Source: an uncultured Flavobacteriaceae bacterium
GTDB lineage: Bacteria; Bacteroidota; Bacteroidia; Flavobacteriales; Flavobacteriaceae
DNA length: 60,935 nucleotides
Reading direction: 5' to 3'
NCBI GenBank assembly: GCA_913062575.1
Contig: CAJXVT010000009.1
Coordinates: 1-60,935, forward strand
This document shows positions 37,298 to 46,418 of this stretch, one piece after another. The translations under genes were made by a program, and so were the position numbers. The notes under the pieces are model-generated. The model was not told the DNA's origin, did not search any database, and saw nothing but the letters and a program-made list of their open reading frames with translations. Position 1 is the first letter of the stretch. Each line of letters opens with the position of its first letter.

Positions 37298-38311
37298 TTA
37301 AATAAAACTTTTAAATACCGTGTTTTTTAATGTGTATTCGAAAACAAGTAATCCTAATGCAATTAAAACTAATGTTCGATACAGCTCTTGATAATTATAA
37401 TATTTAAATTCTTCTATTTTCGTTTTTTCTAATTTATTGATTTCATCATAAATTGCCTTTAACTTACTGTTATCAGTAGCTCTAAAATATTTTCCACCAG
37501 TTTCTGCAGCAATATGTTCCAACAATTTTTCATCAATTTCAACCTGTTGTTTGCTAAAGATTAATCGTTTTGTTACTGGGTCTTTATGAGTTGGGAAATC
37601 TGCCATTCCGTTAGTTCCAATCCCAATTGTATATACTTTTATATCCAATTCCTTTGCCAATTCTGTAGCTGTTTTTGGATCAATAAAACCAGAATTATTA
37701 ACACCATCTGTCAATAAAATAATGACTTTACTTTTGGCTTTGCTCTCTTTTAATCTGTTGACAGAAGAACCCAATCCCATTCCTATTGCTGTTCCGCCCT
37801 CTAATTGTCCCCATTTAATTTCAGAAATGGTTCTTTTTACAATTCCTTTATCACTGGTAATTGGTGTTTGCGTAAAACTTTCTCCAGCATACACAACAAT
37901 ACCAATTCTATCATTTGGTCTACGATTTACAAAATCTGTAGCCACTTTTTTAAGTGCTTCTAAACGATTTGGTTTTAAATCTCTAGCTAACATACTTGCA
38001 GAAACATCAATTGCCATAACAATGTCAATTCCACGATTGGTTTTTGTCTTTTTACTAACAGCAACATTCCTTGGTCTTGCCAATGCTAAAATCAGTAGGC
38101 ATAATGCAGCAATTCTTAACACAGCTAAGGTTGGTTTTAACTTAGAAACAATAGACTGTTCTGCTTTAAATCCTTTAATACTTGGAATGGTTAATGTTGC
38201 CGCGTTTTTTTTTCGTTTTAATACGTACCAAAGAATTACTAACGGAATTAGTAAAAATAACCAGAAGAATTCTGGATTATGAAATTCGAAATTACTCCAG
38301 TTCATCTTCAT
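37298..38311 (-). CDS. batA: BatA, von Willebrand factor A domain membrane protein
   Basis: BatA is a 337-residue membrane protein with hydrophobic segments at about residues 14-27, 62-82 and 312-330. The VWA domain carries the MIDAS sequence DVSASMLARDLKPNRLEALK near residue 99, plus GGTAIG and LLTDGVNNSG. VWA proteins next to MoxR ATPases are thought to act as partners of the ATPase in assembling or activating other complexes. Its start overlaps the upstream gene by 20 bases. Confidence 0.93.
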   Translation of the reverse strand: MKMNWSNFEFHNPEFFWLFLLIPLVILWYVLKRKKNAATLTIPSIKGFKAEQSIVSKLKPTLAVLRIAALCLLILALARPRNVAVSKKTKTNRGIDIVMAIDVSASMLARDLKPNRLEALKKVATDFVNRRPNDRIGIVVYAGESFTQTPITSDKGIVKRTISEIKWGQLEGGTAIGMGLGSSVNRLKESKAKSKVIILLTDGVNNSGFIDPKTATELAKELDIKVYTIGIGTNGMADFPTHKDPVTKRLIFSKQQVEIDEKLLEHIAAETGGKYFRATDNSKLKAIYDEINKLEKTKIEEFKYYNYQELYRTLVLIALGLLVFEYTLKNTVFKSFI

Positions 38312-39233
38312 CTTCGGTTTTAGTTTCTGGTACTTCTTCTATCGTTTCAGGTTTTAACTCTACAACTACTTCTTCTGCCTCTTTTCTGTTAAACTCTATT
38401 TGTTCTGACATTGGTTTTGATTTTGCAAACTTTACCAAATCAGCTTCTCTTAATATATTTCGTAGTTTTTTAATAGTCTCCTTAGTGGTCGATATCGCTT
38501 CTGAATCATTAAAATCGGTTAGGGTTTCAATCAATTCATCTGTTGTAGATTCTAATGCCGGAACTTTTAATTCTCGTTCTATATAGGCTCTAATGATTTC
38601 TGTTAACTCACTATAATATTTTTTAATTTCATTGTTTTGCCACAACAATTTTTCATCCAATTCATGAAATTTCTGAATCGCTTCTTCAAACGGAGCTAGT
38701 GCAGGAACGAGAACTTCTTCTTTAATTTCTTTTTTCTTTCTAAGAGCAAAATAGATGATCAATCCAATTATAACTAAGGCCAAAATTACATACCACAGAT
38801 AAGGTTTAAAATCGTCAAATTGATATGGTTCGGTTTGATTTGCTTTTATTGGAAACATCTTCTGTTTGGTTGTGTCAATAGCAACGGTTGCTACATTAAT
38901 CAATAAAGAATCTGTTAAGTGTAATCTTTGGCGAATAAATATTTGTTGTTGTGGAATGTAGTAAGAACCACTATCAAAACTTGTTAAGATGTATTTTTTG
39001 ATCAACTGATTTTTAATAGTGTCAATCTTTTTGTCTTCAACAATTTCTAAACCAACTAACTTATCGAGTTTTGGGATGATAACATTGGCAGTGTCTTTAA
39101 TAGTTAGTTTGTATTCAAACTGTTCACCAATTCTAATATTTATTGTGTCAATTTCTGCCTTTACAATAGGGTCTTGTTGTGCAAAAGCGATGCTTGAAAT
39201 AAATAAAAATATATATAAAATTTGTTTTTTCAT
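38292..39233 (-). CDS. Bat-operon exported membrane protein (BatD/DUF4381-like)
   Basis: From the ATG at 39233 this is a 313-residue protein with a signal peptide (MKKQILYIFLFISSIAFA), a periplasmic beta domain of about 125 residues, a transmembrane helix near 147-165 (YLWYVILALVIIGLIIYFAL), and a cytoplasmic helical region ending in a very acidic tail (VPETKTEDEDELE). The layout resembles DUF4381-type proteins that sit between DUF58 and VWA genes in such operons. The name is inferred from position. The ORF can be extended six codons upstream, but the chosen start fits the signal peptide. Confidence 0.8.
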   Translation of the reverse strand: MKKQILYIFLFISSIAFAQQDPIVKAEIDTINIRIGEQFEYKLTIKDTANVIIPKLDKLVGLEIVEDKKIDTIKNQLIKKYILTSFDSGSYYIPQQQIFIRQRLHLTDSLLINVATVAIDTTKQKMFPIKANQTEPYQFDDFKPYLWYVILALVIIGLIIYFALRKKKEIKEEVLVPALAPFEEAIQKFHELDEKLLWQNNEIKKYYSELTEIIRAYIERELKVPALESTTDELIETLTDFNDSEAISTTKETIKKLRNILREADLVKFAKSKPMSEQIEFNRKEAEEVVVELKPETIEEVPETKTEDEDELE

Positions 39234-39287
39234 TTGTCTTGTACTTGCCATCTTAACTAATATGGAATAATTAAAGCAACCGAGTTG

Positions 39288-40157
39288 CTAGTTTCCCTTG
39301 TGTTTAAAATAGCCTAATAATTTTTTCACATAATCTTCATCAACACGAGTAGTAATAGTTCCTGCTCCAGAACGACTAAATGTTTTCTTATAATAATCAT
39401 TCAATCGCAATGCGTTGGCTTTATAGTTTGTTCTAATTCTTTTAGAACTTGTATTTATCAATTGTACTTTTCCAGTTTCTGAATCCAACATCGGTACAAT
39501 TCCTAAATTGGGAATCTCGGTATCGTGTTTGTCATAGACTTTAATTCCAGTAACATCATGTTTTCTTCCTGCAATCTTTAAGGTTTGCTCATAGTCATCA
39601 TCCATAAAATCTGACAGTAAAAAGACAATAGCCTTCTTTTTCATCACGTTTGATAAAAATTTCAAGGCTTCATTGATACTCGTTTTTCTGCTTTCAGGTG
39701 TAAACTCAATCAATTCTCTTATAATTCTTAATACATGTCTTTTTCCTTTTTTTGGCGGAATGTATAACTCTATTTGATCAGAAAACAACAGCAATCCAAC
39801 TTTATCATTATTTTGGATGGCTGAAAAAGCTAATGTTGCTGCAATTTCTGTTGCTGTATCTCTTTTAAATTGTTGATTTGTTCCAAAGAATTCTGAACCA
39901 GAAATATCTACCATTAACATCATGGTTAATTCGCGTTCTTCTTCAAAAACTTTTACATGTGGTTCGTTGTAACGTGCTGTAACATTCCAATCTATAGTTC
40001 TAATCTCATCACCATATTGATACGGACGTACTTCAGAAAAAGTCATCCCTTTACCTTTGAAAGTCGAATGATATTCGCCACCAAAAATATGATCAGACAA
40101 TCGACGTGTCTTAATCTCAATTTTACGAACTTTTTTAAGTATTTCTTTAGTTTCCAT
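39288..40157 (-). CDS. DUF58 family protein of the MoxR/Bat operon
   Basis: This is a 289-residue cytoplasmic protein with the DUF58 signature FSEVRPYQYGDEIRTIDWNV near residue 40 and a VWA-like fold after it (MMLMVDISGSEFFG, VFLLSDFMDDDYE). DUF58 proteins almost always accompany MoxR ATPases and are thought to be their partners. It lies between moxR and the BatD-like gene on the same strand, with a short heptamer repeat before it. Confidence 0.93.
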   Translation of the reverse strand: METKEILKKVRKIEIKTRRLSDHIFGGEYHSTFKGKGMTFSEVRPYQYGDEIRTIDWNVTARYNEPHVKVFEEERELTMMLMVDISGSEFFGTNQQFKRDTATEIAATLAFSAIQNNDKVGLLLFSDQIELYIPPKKGKRHVLRIIRELIEFTPESRKTSINEALKFLSNVMKKKAIVFLLSDFMDDDYEQTLKIAGRKHDVTGIKVYDKHDTEIPNLGIVPMLDSETGKVQLINTSSKRIRTNYKANALRLNDYYKKTFSRSGAGTITTRVDEDYVKKLLGYFKHKGN

Positions 40158-40160
40158 TTT

Positions 40161-40195
40161 TCAATAATCAGTTATCAGTTATCAATAATCAGTTG
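40161..40195. repeat. Five tandem heptamers (TCARTWR)
   Basis: TCAATAA, TCAGTTA, TCAGTTA, TCAATAA and TCAGTTG follow one another without gaps in the 77-base moxR-DUF58 gap. The rest of the gap repeats ATTGATT-like words. This looks like slippage-prone spacer DNA and could vary in copy number. Confidence 0.75.
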
Positions 40196-40234
40196 TTGGT
40201 ATTGTTCATTGATTCATTGGGTATTGATAATTGA

Positions 40235-41239
40235 TTATGGTACTTCTACCTCATTAATAATACTGCTGATGATATCTACAGAAGTTACATTTTCTGCTTC
40301 CGCTTCATAGGTAATTCCAACTCTATGCCTTAATACATCATAAACAACAGCTCTAACATCTTCTGGAATTACATAGCCTCTACGTTTGATAAATGCATAA
40401 CATTTAGCCGCTTTTGCTAGGTTGATACTTCCACGTGGCGATGCTCCAAAACTAATTAATGGTTTTAATTTTGCTAAGTTGTACTTCTCTGGATTACGCG
40501 TTGCAAAAATAATATCTAAAATATATTTTTCGATTTTCTCATCCATGTATACCTCATTTACAGCTTCACGAGCTTTAATTATTTGGTCTACAGAAACTAC
40601 TGGGTTTACAGTTGCAAATCCGTTATTTAAATTTTGACGCATAATAATTTGTTCATCAGAAATACTAGGGTAATCAAGAACCACTTTTAGCATAAAACGA
40701 TCCATTTGCGCTTCTGGTAATGGATAGGTTCCTTCTTGTTCTATAGGGTTTTGAGTTGCCATTACTAAAAAAGGCTCATCTAACTTAAAAGTTGTGTCTC
40801 CAATGGTAATTTGACGTTCTTGCATGGCTTCTAACAATGCAGACTGTACTTTTGCCGGTGCTCTGTTAATCTCATCTGCCAATACAAAGTTTGCGAAAAT
40901 AGGTCCTTTTTTTATAGAGAACTCATTGTCTTTTATATTGTAAATCATCGTACCCACAACATCTGCGGGTAATAAATCTGGTGTAAACTGAACTCTACTA
41001 AAACTAGCCTGTACAGCTTTAGACAATGTATTAATTGCTAAGGTTTTTGCCAGTCCCGGGACACCTTCTAGAAGAATATGCCCATTTCCTAACAAGCCAA
41101 TCAACAATCTTTCTACCATGTCTTTTTGCCCAATAATAACCTTACTCATTTCTAAGGTTAAGATGTCTAAAAAGGCACTTTCTCTTTCAATCTTTTCATT
41201 GATTGCTCTTACATCTACATTCATTTGTTGTTCTATCAT
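40235..41239 (-). CDS. MoxR-family AAA+ ATPase
   Basis: This 334-residue AAA+ ATPase heads the aerotolerance operon. Walker A is LEGVPGLAKT near residue 58, Walker B is FVLADEINRAPAK near residue 122, and sensor 1 is VMATQNPIEQEGTYPLPEAQ. A C-terminal lid domain follows, with FGASPRGSINL. MoxR ATPases are chaperone-like and work with VWA proteins, here BatA and BatB. No membrane segment is present. Confidence 0.95.
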   Translation of the reverse strand: MIEQQMNVDVRAINEKIERESAFLDILTLEMSKVIIGQKDMVERLLIGLLGNGHILLEGVPGLAKTLAINTLSKAVQASFSRVQFTPDLLPADVVGTMIYNIKDNEFSIKKGPIFANFVLADEINRAPAKVQSALLEAMQERQITIGDTTFKLDEPFLVMATQNPIEQEGTYPLPEAQMDRFMLKVVLDYPSISDEQIIMRQNLNNGFATVNPVVSVDQIIKAREAVNEVYMDEKIEKYILDIIFATRNPEKYNLAKLKPLISFGASPRGSINLAKAAKCYAFIKRRGYVIPEDVRAVVYDVLRHRVGITYEAEAENVTSVDIISSIINEVEVP

Positions 41240-41275
41240 TTTAGAATTTTATAGGTGATAAAAATTTGTTGGAAA

Positions 41276-41283
41276 CAAAGCTA
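41276..41283 (-). promoter_or_regulatory. Likely -7 box of the moxR-bat operon
   Basis: TAGCTTTG on the minus strand is an exact TAnnTTTG match, 36 bases upstream of the moxR start. The -33 element is not clear. Confidence 0.4.
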
Positions 41284-41354
41284 CAATAATAGCCTTTTTT
41301 TTCTTGTTAAAAGAAGGTTAAAGGTTTTAGTGGAAATTGCTAAAAAAACCTTAA

Positions 41355-41409
41355 AGTAGCTGTTGATAACGAGTTTGTTATCTTCAATAGAGACTGTAAA
41401 AAAGCTACT
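41355..41409 (-). terminator. Probable terminator after the outer-membrane protein gene
   Basis: AGTAGCT (41355-41361) and AGCTACT (41403-41409) pair, and GATAAC/GTTATC pair within them. On the minus strand a T-rich stretch follows. The structure lies between the beta-barrel gene and moxR. Confidence 0.5.
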
Positions 41410-41422
41410 AAATAAAGGAGTT

Positions 41423-44098
41423 CTATAAGTTATACCCAATAGAAAACATAAGTACTCTTGGTAAAATATAAGTTTTGGTATCACTTATTACATAGTCAGA
41501 AAAACGATTGCTTTGCTTAAATGTAGTATCAAATAGATTATTGGCTGTCAGTTTATAACTCCAAGCACTATCCTCATTTTTATAAGACAACGTTGAATTG
41601 GCAAATGCATACACATTTTTCTGATTCAAATTTTTATTTTGATAACTAGAACGTTTGTAATCAAAATTAAAAATAAATCCTTTTAAAAAATCATAGTCTA
41701 TGTTTAGATAAGGTTCAGAACGTATAAATTTAGAGGTGGAATTCCCAGATGTATAAATACCAATGGTTCTCTTGTACCCAATTTCTATGGTGGGGAAATT
41801 ATCAAACAAGGTTTCTATTCCTGTTTCAAATGAATAACTATTATTTGTGTTGGTTTGAATTTGATTGTTGATATTTTGTGCATATGTTGAAAGGTTGGCA
41901 CTACCATCAAATTTGTATTTTATTTTTTTAATAGTTTTGTGTACAAAGCCTCTAAACACCCAGTTTTCTGAAGGGTTGTCTATTAATAAAGTTGTTAAAA
42001 ACCGATTGGTTCTTTGTGTTGGATCTGGGTTTGCATCATCAAAAACCACAACATTTGTAAAACCTGTTGCCTTCTTTGTATAATTTACATTGGCATTAAT
42101 CATTAAACCTCTGTACAAACTAAAACGACTATAATTGATACTTGCATTGTGATACAGTTCGTTTTCTAAGTTTTTATTTCCTTTAAAAACCGAATTATAG
42201 GATTGCAAATAAAACTGATTTGCTAATTTTGAAGCATCAGAAAACTTGGTTTTTAAATTGTAGCGTAGTTGTATTTTCTTTGATTTATTGAATTCAATTT
42301 TAGCTAAAAAATCGGGCAAGGCAACCCATTTATTTTTTGAGAAATTGGTTTGTTGCTGTACTTTCCAATTGTAATTATGAAATACAACACCTTGTTTAAC
42401 AGTAAATATCCCTGTTCTAAATTTATAATGGATTCCGGCATAAAAATCGTTCAGTTTAAAGCCTACATCATTCCCAAAACCATTGGTAGAGAAATCATTA
42501 AAAATACCGTTGTCTAATTCTTGTGTATCTATAGTTGAAAAGCTTTCATTAGAAAGATTATTTCCTAATGTAGTGTACACATGATTATTATTGTTAAGTA
42601 CCCAGTAATGTTTAAAAATTGTATTAAAATTGCGTTGTTTTATTTCTCTATTTTGATGTAAACGATACACACTCTGATAAATATCAATAGGAATTATTCC
42701 TTGTAAAATTTGATTGGTTGTTTGCCAATAATTGGTTGGGTTGTTTTTATCGTAAGAATAGTCTGCAATAAAAGAAAAGGTATGTTTATTAGATTGTTGT
42801 TGATGCCATTCTATATTCTGATTTACAAAAACGGCATCTGTTTTTCTATTGGTATTAAATACATTTTGAAGGCTGTTTATAGTAGAAAAAATTTCATTGT
42901 TACTAGTGTTATTTGTTCTTTTTACTTGCGTTCTTGCATACCATTGTGCTTTAGAAGTAGGTGCATATTCTAAGTTTATTTTACCAATACCGAATACATT
43001 TTCTGCTTTGGTTGTGTTTTGTTTTTGTTCTAAAATACTTGCATATTGATTGCTGCTTTCTTTAAAACTATTGGTATCTGTTATAGATATAATTGCAAAG
43101 CCAGACACGTCTAACTTGCTTGTGGTAGTTTTAGTAATATTCAATGCCCCAAATTTATTGGTACTACTCAGAATATCATTGCTGTTTAAAAACTGAGAAA
43201 AGTCTCCTCTTCCCCATTTAAATGTGCCATTAAAAACAGCATTAATTCCACCCTGAAAATTTATATAATCTGAAAACGTAAATGTTTTTTCTCCTGTGTT
43301 GTTTAAGTTTCCTATAAAATTGACATTGGTTTTTGGGCTGTAATAAAACACATTGGCATGGGTTCTATAATAATCTTCATTTCCTTTTCCTGCCTCAAGA
43401 TCACCAAAAATAAAATTCTTTTTATCTTTTTTAAGTTTGATGTTCATGGCCATTTCATCAGAATCTGAGATGTTCTTTAAAAAGGCAACCTCATTGTAAT
43501 TATCTATCACCTCTACTTTATCAATAGCATTTGCTGGGATATTCTCTACAGCTAGTTTTGAACCGCCACCAAAGAACTTTTTTCCTTCTACCAACATCTT
43601 GGTTACTTTTTTCCCGTTAACCGTAACAACTCCATTTTTATCAACGGCAACACCAGGCAGTTTTTTTAATACATTTTTCAGCTTACGCTCTGTACCATTA
43701 ACAAAGGTATCAGTATTGTAAATAATAGTGTCTTGTTTTACAACAACAGGCATTTCTATAACCACTTCGTCTAATTGGTTTTCTGCCTCTTTCAATATAA
43801 AGTTCTTAGTGGTTGTTTTGACTGCAGTAAGTTGATGACTCGTTGGCTTGTATCCCATATAACTAATACTAATAGTGTATTGCTTTCCTTTAGTGAGTTC
43901 TATTTTGTACATGCCATCATTATCTGTAATAGCGAATTTTAAGTTTTTGGTTACATCTATTGGTTTTGCAATTACATTGGCATATGCCAAGGAGTTTTGC
44001 AAACTATCTTTTACTGATCCTTTTAATGTAATTGTTTGTGCAGTTGCACTAAGTATACAACCCAATAAGCAACTAATAGAAATGATTCTTTTCAACAT
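41423..44098 (-). CDS. Outer-membrane beta-barrel protein with carboxypeptidase-like N-terminal domain
   Basis: This is an 891-residue TonB-receptor-like protein. After a signal peptide (MLKRIISISCLLGCILSATA) comes a carboxypeptidase-regulatory-like beta-sandwich (LKGSVKDSLQNSLAYANV), then a plug-like region (YNTDTFVNGTERKLKNVLKK, VNGKKVTKMLVEGKKFFGG) and a large barrel ending in an aromatic-rich strand (ILPRVLMFSIGYNL). The ATG at 44098 fits the signal. A longer reading from 44125 would overlap the preceding GLPGLI gene. Such barrels commonly follow GLPGLI genes in flavobacteria; the substrate is unknown. Confidence 0.88.
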   Translation of the reverse strand: MLKRIISISCLLGCILSATAQTITLKGSVKDSLQNSLAYANVIAKPIDVTKNLKFAITDNDGMYKIELTKGKQYTISISYMGYKPTSHQLTAVKTTTKNFILKEAENQLDEVVIEMPVVVKQDTIIYNTDTFVNGTERKLKNVLKKLPGVAVDKNGVVTVNGKKVTKMLVEGKKFFGGGSKLAVENIPANAIDKVEVIDNYNEVAFLKNISDSDEMAMNIKLKKDKKNFIFGDLEAGKGNEDYYRTHANVFYYSPKTNVNFIGNLNNTGEKTFTFSDYINFQGGINAVFNGTFKWGRGDFSQFLNSNDILSSTNKFGALNITKTTTSKLDVSGFAIISITDTNSFKESSNQYASILEQKQNTTKAENVFGIGKINLEYAPTSKAQWYARTQVKRTNNTSNNEIFSTINSLQNVFNTNRKTDAVFVNQNIEWHQQQSNKHTFSFIADYSYDKNNPTNYWQTTNQILQGIIPIDIYQSVYRLHQNREIKQRNFNTIFKHYWVLNNNNHVYTTLGNNLSNESFSTIDTQELDNGIFNDFSTNGFGNDVGFKLNDFYAGIHYKFRTGIFTVKQGVVFHNYNWKVQQQTNFSKNKWVALPDFLAKIEFNKSKKIQLRYNLKTKFSDASKLANQFYLQSYNSVFKGNKNLENELYHNASINYSRFSLYRGLMINANVNYTKKATGFTNVVVFDDANPDPTQRTNRFLTTLLIDNPSENWVFRGFVHKTIKKIKYKFDGSANLSTYAQNINNQIQTNTNNSYSFETGIETLFDNFPTIEIGYKRTIGIYTSGNSTSKFIRSEPYLNIDYDFLKGFIFNFDYKRSSYQNKNLNQKNVYAFANSTLSYKNEDSAWSYKLTANNLFDTTFKQSNRFSDYVISDTKTYILPRVLMFSIGYNL

Positions 44099-44099
44099 T

Positions 44100-44843
44100 T
44101 TATTTTTTTCTTTTTCGCTTCCCAAAAGGAGACATTTTTTCTAAAAACTTGGTAAATTCCTCATGAGAGATTCGCTTTCCTTTGGTTGGTTTTTTTATTG
44201 CAATTTTTTTTCTTGGATTTAATTCAATTTTTATGGCAGTATAAGTGCTTCTGTATTCTTCAATTTTTAAAATCAATCCTGGTAAACCAAAGTTTTTTCT
44301 TGGCCCGGCATTTATTGGAATTTGAGGTGTAAACCAAACTACTGGTTTTTTCTTTTTATTGGTAGATTCAATATCAATAGCTTTATAACACAAGTAACCG
44401 CCAATACTTTGTGTTTCTTGCGTAATTTTCCATTTTTTGGGTTTCATTTCCACCAACATCTCTTCTCCGAAAGTACTTGTTTGATAATAATACTCTTTTT
44501 TAGTATGGTTCAAGTAGTATTTAGAATTTCCTCCAGCCATGATACGTCCTAAGTTTAATTTAGGTTTGCTTCCTAATTTCATTTCTTCTTGTATGTAATA
44601 CAAAGATTCTCCATTAGCAAATTCTAAAAAAGCATAGACATCTTTGATGTTGTTAAACATGTCTCTTGCCATTTTGCTCATCTTTTTTGAATTTAAGCCA
44701 GGTCTTTTTGTTACTGAATCAATTGTTTTCTCGCTAAAAGGTTGCATTGAGAATGTATATGTTACTCTACCAGAGAATTGTTGTTGTGAAAACGCAACAA
44801 GAGAAAACAGGATGCATAAACTAAATAGTAGTTTCTTTTTCAT
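44100..44843 (-). CDS. GLPGLI family protein 1
   Basis: This 247-residue exported protein has a signal peptide (MKKKLLFSLCILFSLVAFSQ). The family-defining motif appears as NFGLPGLILKIE near residue 185, preceded by WFTPQIPINAGP. It ends in a strongly basic tail (FLEKMSPFGKRKRKK). The family is restricted mostly to Bacteroidetes and its function is unknown. The stop lies one base before the start of the outer-membrane barrel gene, so the two are probably co-translated. Confidence 0.93.
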   Translation of the reverse strand: MKKKLLFSLCILFSLVAFSQQQFSGRVTYTFSMQPFSEKTIDSVTKRPGLNSKKMSKMARDMFNNIKDVYAFLEFANGESLYYIQEEMKLGSKPKLNLGRIMAGGNSKYYLNHTKKEYYYQTSTFGEEMLVEMKPKKWKITQETQSIGGYLCYKAIDIESTNKKKKPVVWFTPQIPINAGPRKNFGLPGLILKIEEYRSTYTAIKIELNPRKKIAIKKPTKGKRISHEEFTKFLEKMSPFGKRKRKK

Positions 44844-44906
44844 AGGTTTTAACTTTTTAGCGACAACAATTATTCCAAATCTTATGGGCTAATTTTAATG
44901 CTCTAT

Positions 44907-45641
44907 TTACTTTATTTTAGACCAAGCTGTTTTACTCATCTTATTATATTCTTCTTGTGAAACTCTTTTCCCTTTGGTTGGTTTTTTAATACGTACTTTT
45001 TCTTTAGGGTTTAAAACTAATTTTGTTGCTCTAAAATATCTGAAGTTGTTTTGCACCTCTAAAACTAATCCAGGTAAACCATTGTAATCTTTTGGACCAA
45101 AACTTACAGGTATTTGTGGGCAATACCAGGCAGTAATATTAATAGTTTTTTTATTCAATTTCACTACAGTTGTTGCTTTGTAACATAGGTACCCTGCTAT
45201 TTTTTTAGTTTCTTGAGTTAATTGCCACTTTTTAAATTTAGAAACAATGATAAAACATTCACCAAGTGTTATACAATTTTGTATTTCTAAAGAATTTTTG
45301 TTCCTATTTTGATAATATTTGTTAAGACCACCAGCAGCTATTAAATTCATTTTTTCGGTAATGTCGCCTCGATCTTTAATGGTAAGTTTTTTATTTACTT
45401 TATATATAGCATCATTTAATGTAAACTGTAAAGTAGATGCTATTTTTTTACTATTTAATAATAAATTATCCATAAACGCAATACGCTTCTTATTTTTAAG
45501 TGTTTTCCTCTCAATTGAAAAATAATTATCAATATTTTGTTGGCTAATACCTGATTCGTAATGGACTATACCTGTTAATTTTGTTTGCGAATATGCACTT
45601 GTTATTAAAAAAAGGCACAATAATAAAAGAGAATTTTTCAT
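44907..45641 (-). CDS. GLPGLI family protein 2
   Basis: This 244-residue paralogue of the downstream gene has a signal peptide (MKNSLLLLCLFLITSAYS), AWYCPQIPVSFGP and the signature YNGLPGLVLEVQN near residue 188. The two proteins share the KKPTKGKR(V/I)S motif near the C-terminus, so the pair arose by duplication. It contains a few extra cysteines (IQNCITLGECF). It precedes the second GLPGLI gene by 63 bases. Confidence 0.92.
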   Translation of the reverse strand: MKNSLLLLCLFLITSAYSQTKLTGIVHYESGISQQNIDNYFSIERKTLKNKKRIAFMDNLLLNSKKIASTLQFTLNDAIYKVNKKLTIKDRGDITEKMNLIAAGGLNKYYQNRNKNSLEIQNCITLGECFIIVSKFKKWQLTQETKKIAGYLCYKATTVVKLNKKTINITAWYCPQIPVSFGPKDYNGLPGLVLEVQNNFRYFRATKLVLNPKEKVRIKKPTKGKRVSQEEYNKMSKTAWSKIK

Positions 45642-45676
45642 CTGTTAAAACAATTGTTATTTGATTTTTCAATTTG

Positions 45677-45710
45677 AAATTTGAAGACCTTAAGATTAAG
45701 GTCTTCAAAT
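45677..45710. terminator. Perfect 15-bp hairpin between the small peptide gene and the GLPGLI genes
   Basis: AATTTGAAGACCTTA (45677-45691) and its exact complement (45696-45710) enclose the loop AGAT. It lies just after the stop of the small peptide gene on the minus strand and probably ends or attenuates that transcript. Confidence 0.65.
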
Positions 45711-45728
45711 TAAATTTATTATAAATAA

Positions 45729-45998
45729 TTATTCTGGTTGAATTGAATAAAAACAATCGATATAATAAGCCATATAATAATCCATAGGTTCGCCTCCATT
45801 AACAGCAGCTGCCCATTCAGCTTTCTCTCGTGAAGATCTAACACAATCCCCTGCTGGTCCTACATTCTCGCTAATTACCTCTTTAATATTCATTTTTTCT
45901 ACATCTGTATTTGAAGTTGTAAAAGATGACATTACAAATACTACAGCTAAACTTAAAATTATTTTTTTCAGTTTATATTGTTTTTGAGTGCTTATCAC
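45729..45998 (-). CDS. Small exported cysteine-containing peptide of unknown function
   Basis: This 89-residue ORF has an N-terminal basic stretch and hydrophobic core (YKLKKIILSLAVVFVMSSF) suggesting a signal peptide. The mature part of about 55 residues contains two cysteines (AGDCVRSSREKAEW and YYIDCFYSIQPE) that could form one disulfide. I recognise no family. It is followed by a perfect hairpin and the two GLPGLI genes, and is divergent from the HTH gene. Confidence 0.6.
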   Translation of the reverse strand: MISTQKQYKLKKIILSLAVVFVMSSFTTSNTDVEKMNIKEVISENVGPAGDCVRSSREKAEWAAAVNGGEPMDYYMAYYIDCFYSIQPE

Positions 45999-46418
45999 TC
46001 ATTGTTTTATTTTAATTGTTGAGTTTCTTATGAATAAACAAGTGAAAACTCTAAAAACTTGTAAGAAAGGGGTACTTTTGCAACACTTTCCTCCGTGGGT
46101 TAATTATAGCTAAGTCATATTAGTTATGGGTTTAAGGTGAAACATTTATGTAAGATATTTTTGTTCTTAAATGATAACCTGCAGAGGATTTTTCTTTTTC
46201 ACAGCAATCTCAAGTAGGTTCTTTTTACAATTTTATAGCTCTGTAAATATTTGAATTGTTTTTGTAACCACCTAATTTTTTAATTCCCTTTTTAGAATAC
46301 CCATTTATGGTGAGTGCTATTACCCCTATAAATGGGTATTCTAGAATGGAATGGTATTATGTAGTTAATTTTTGTAGATTTATAGGCAAGAAAAAGGCTG
46401 TTTACTGATAAAAAAACT
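45999..46418. other. 420-bp divergent intergenic region with hairpin element B
   Basis: No ORF of substance lies here. The left two-thirds shows no clear structure apart from an isolated TAnnTTTG word (TACTTTTG near 46072 and TATTTTTG at 46156-46163, + strand) that could belong to a promoter. The right third holds the large hairpin element at 46294-46342, 76 bases before the HTH gene. Confidence 0.5.
46294..46342. repeat. Hairpin element, copy B (AGAATACCCATTTAT ... ATAAATGGGTATTCT)
   Basis: Perfect 15-base arms (46294-46308 and 46328-46342) enclose the 19-base loop GGTGAGTGCTATTACCCCT. Reverse-complemented, loop and inner arms match copy A at 29793-29834. The left-arm word AATACCCATTTATGG recurs exactly at 29768-29782. 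Confidence 0.8.

Noticed and set aside
40161..40195. CRISPR array
   Set aside because: The heptamer units are contiguous with no spacers; it is a simple tandem repeat.
45544..45756. 70-aa ORF overlapping the GLPGLI2 start and the hairpin at 45677-45710
   Set aside because: It crosses a perfect terminator-like hairpin and overlaps two better genes.
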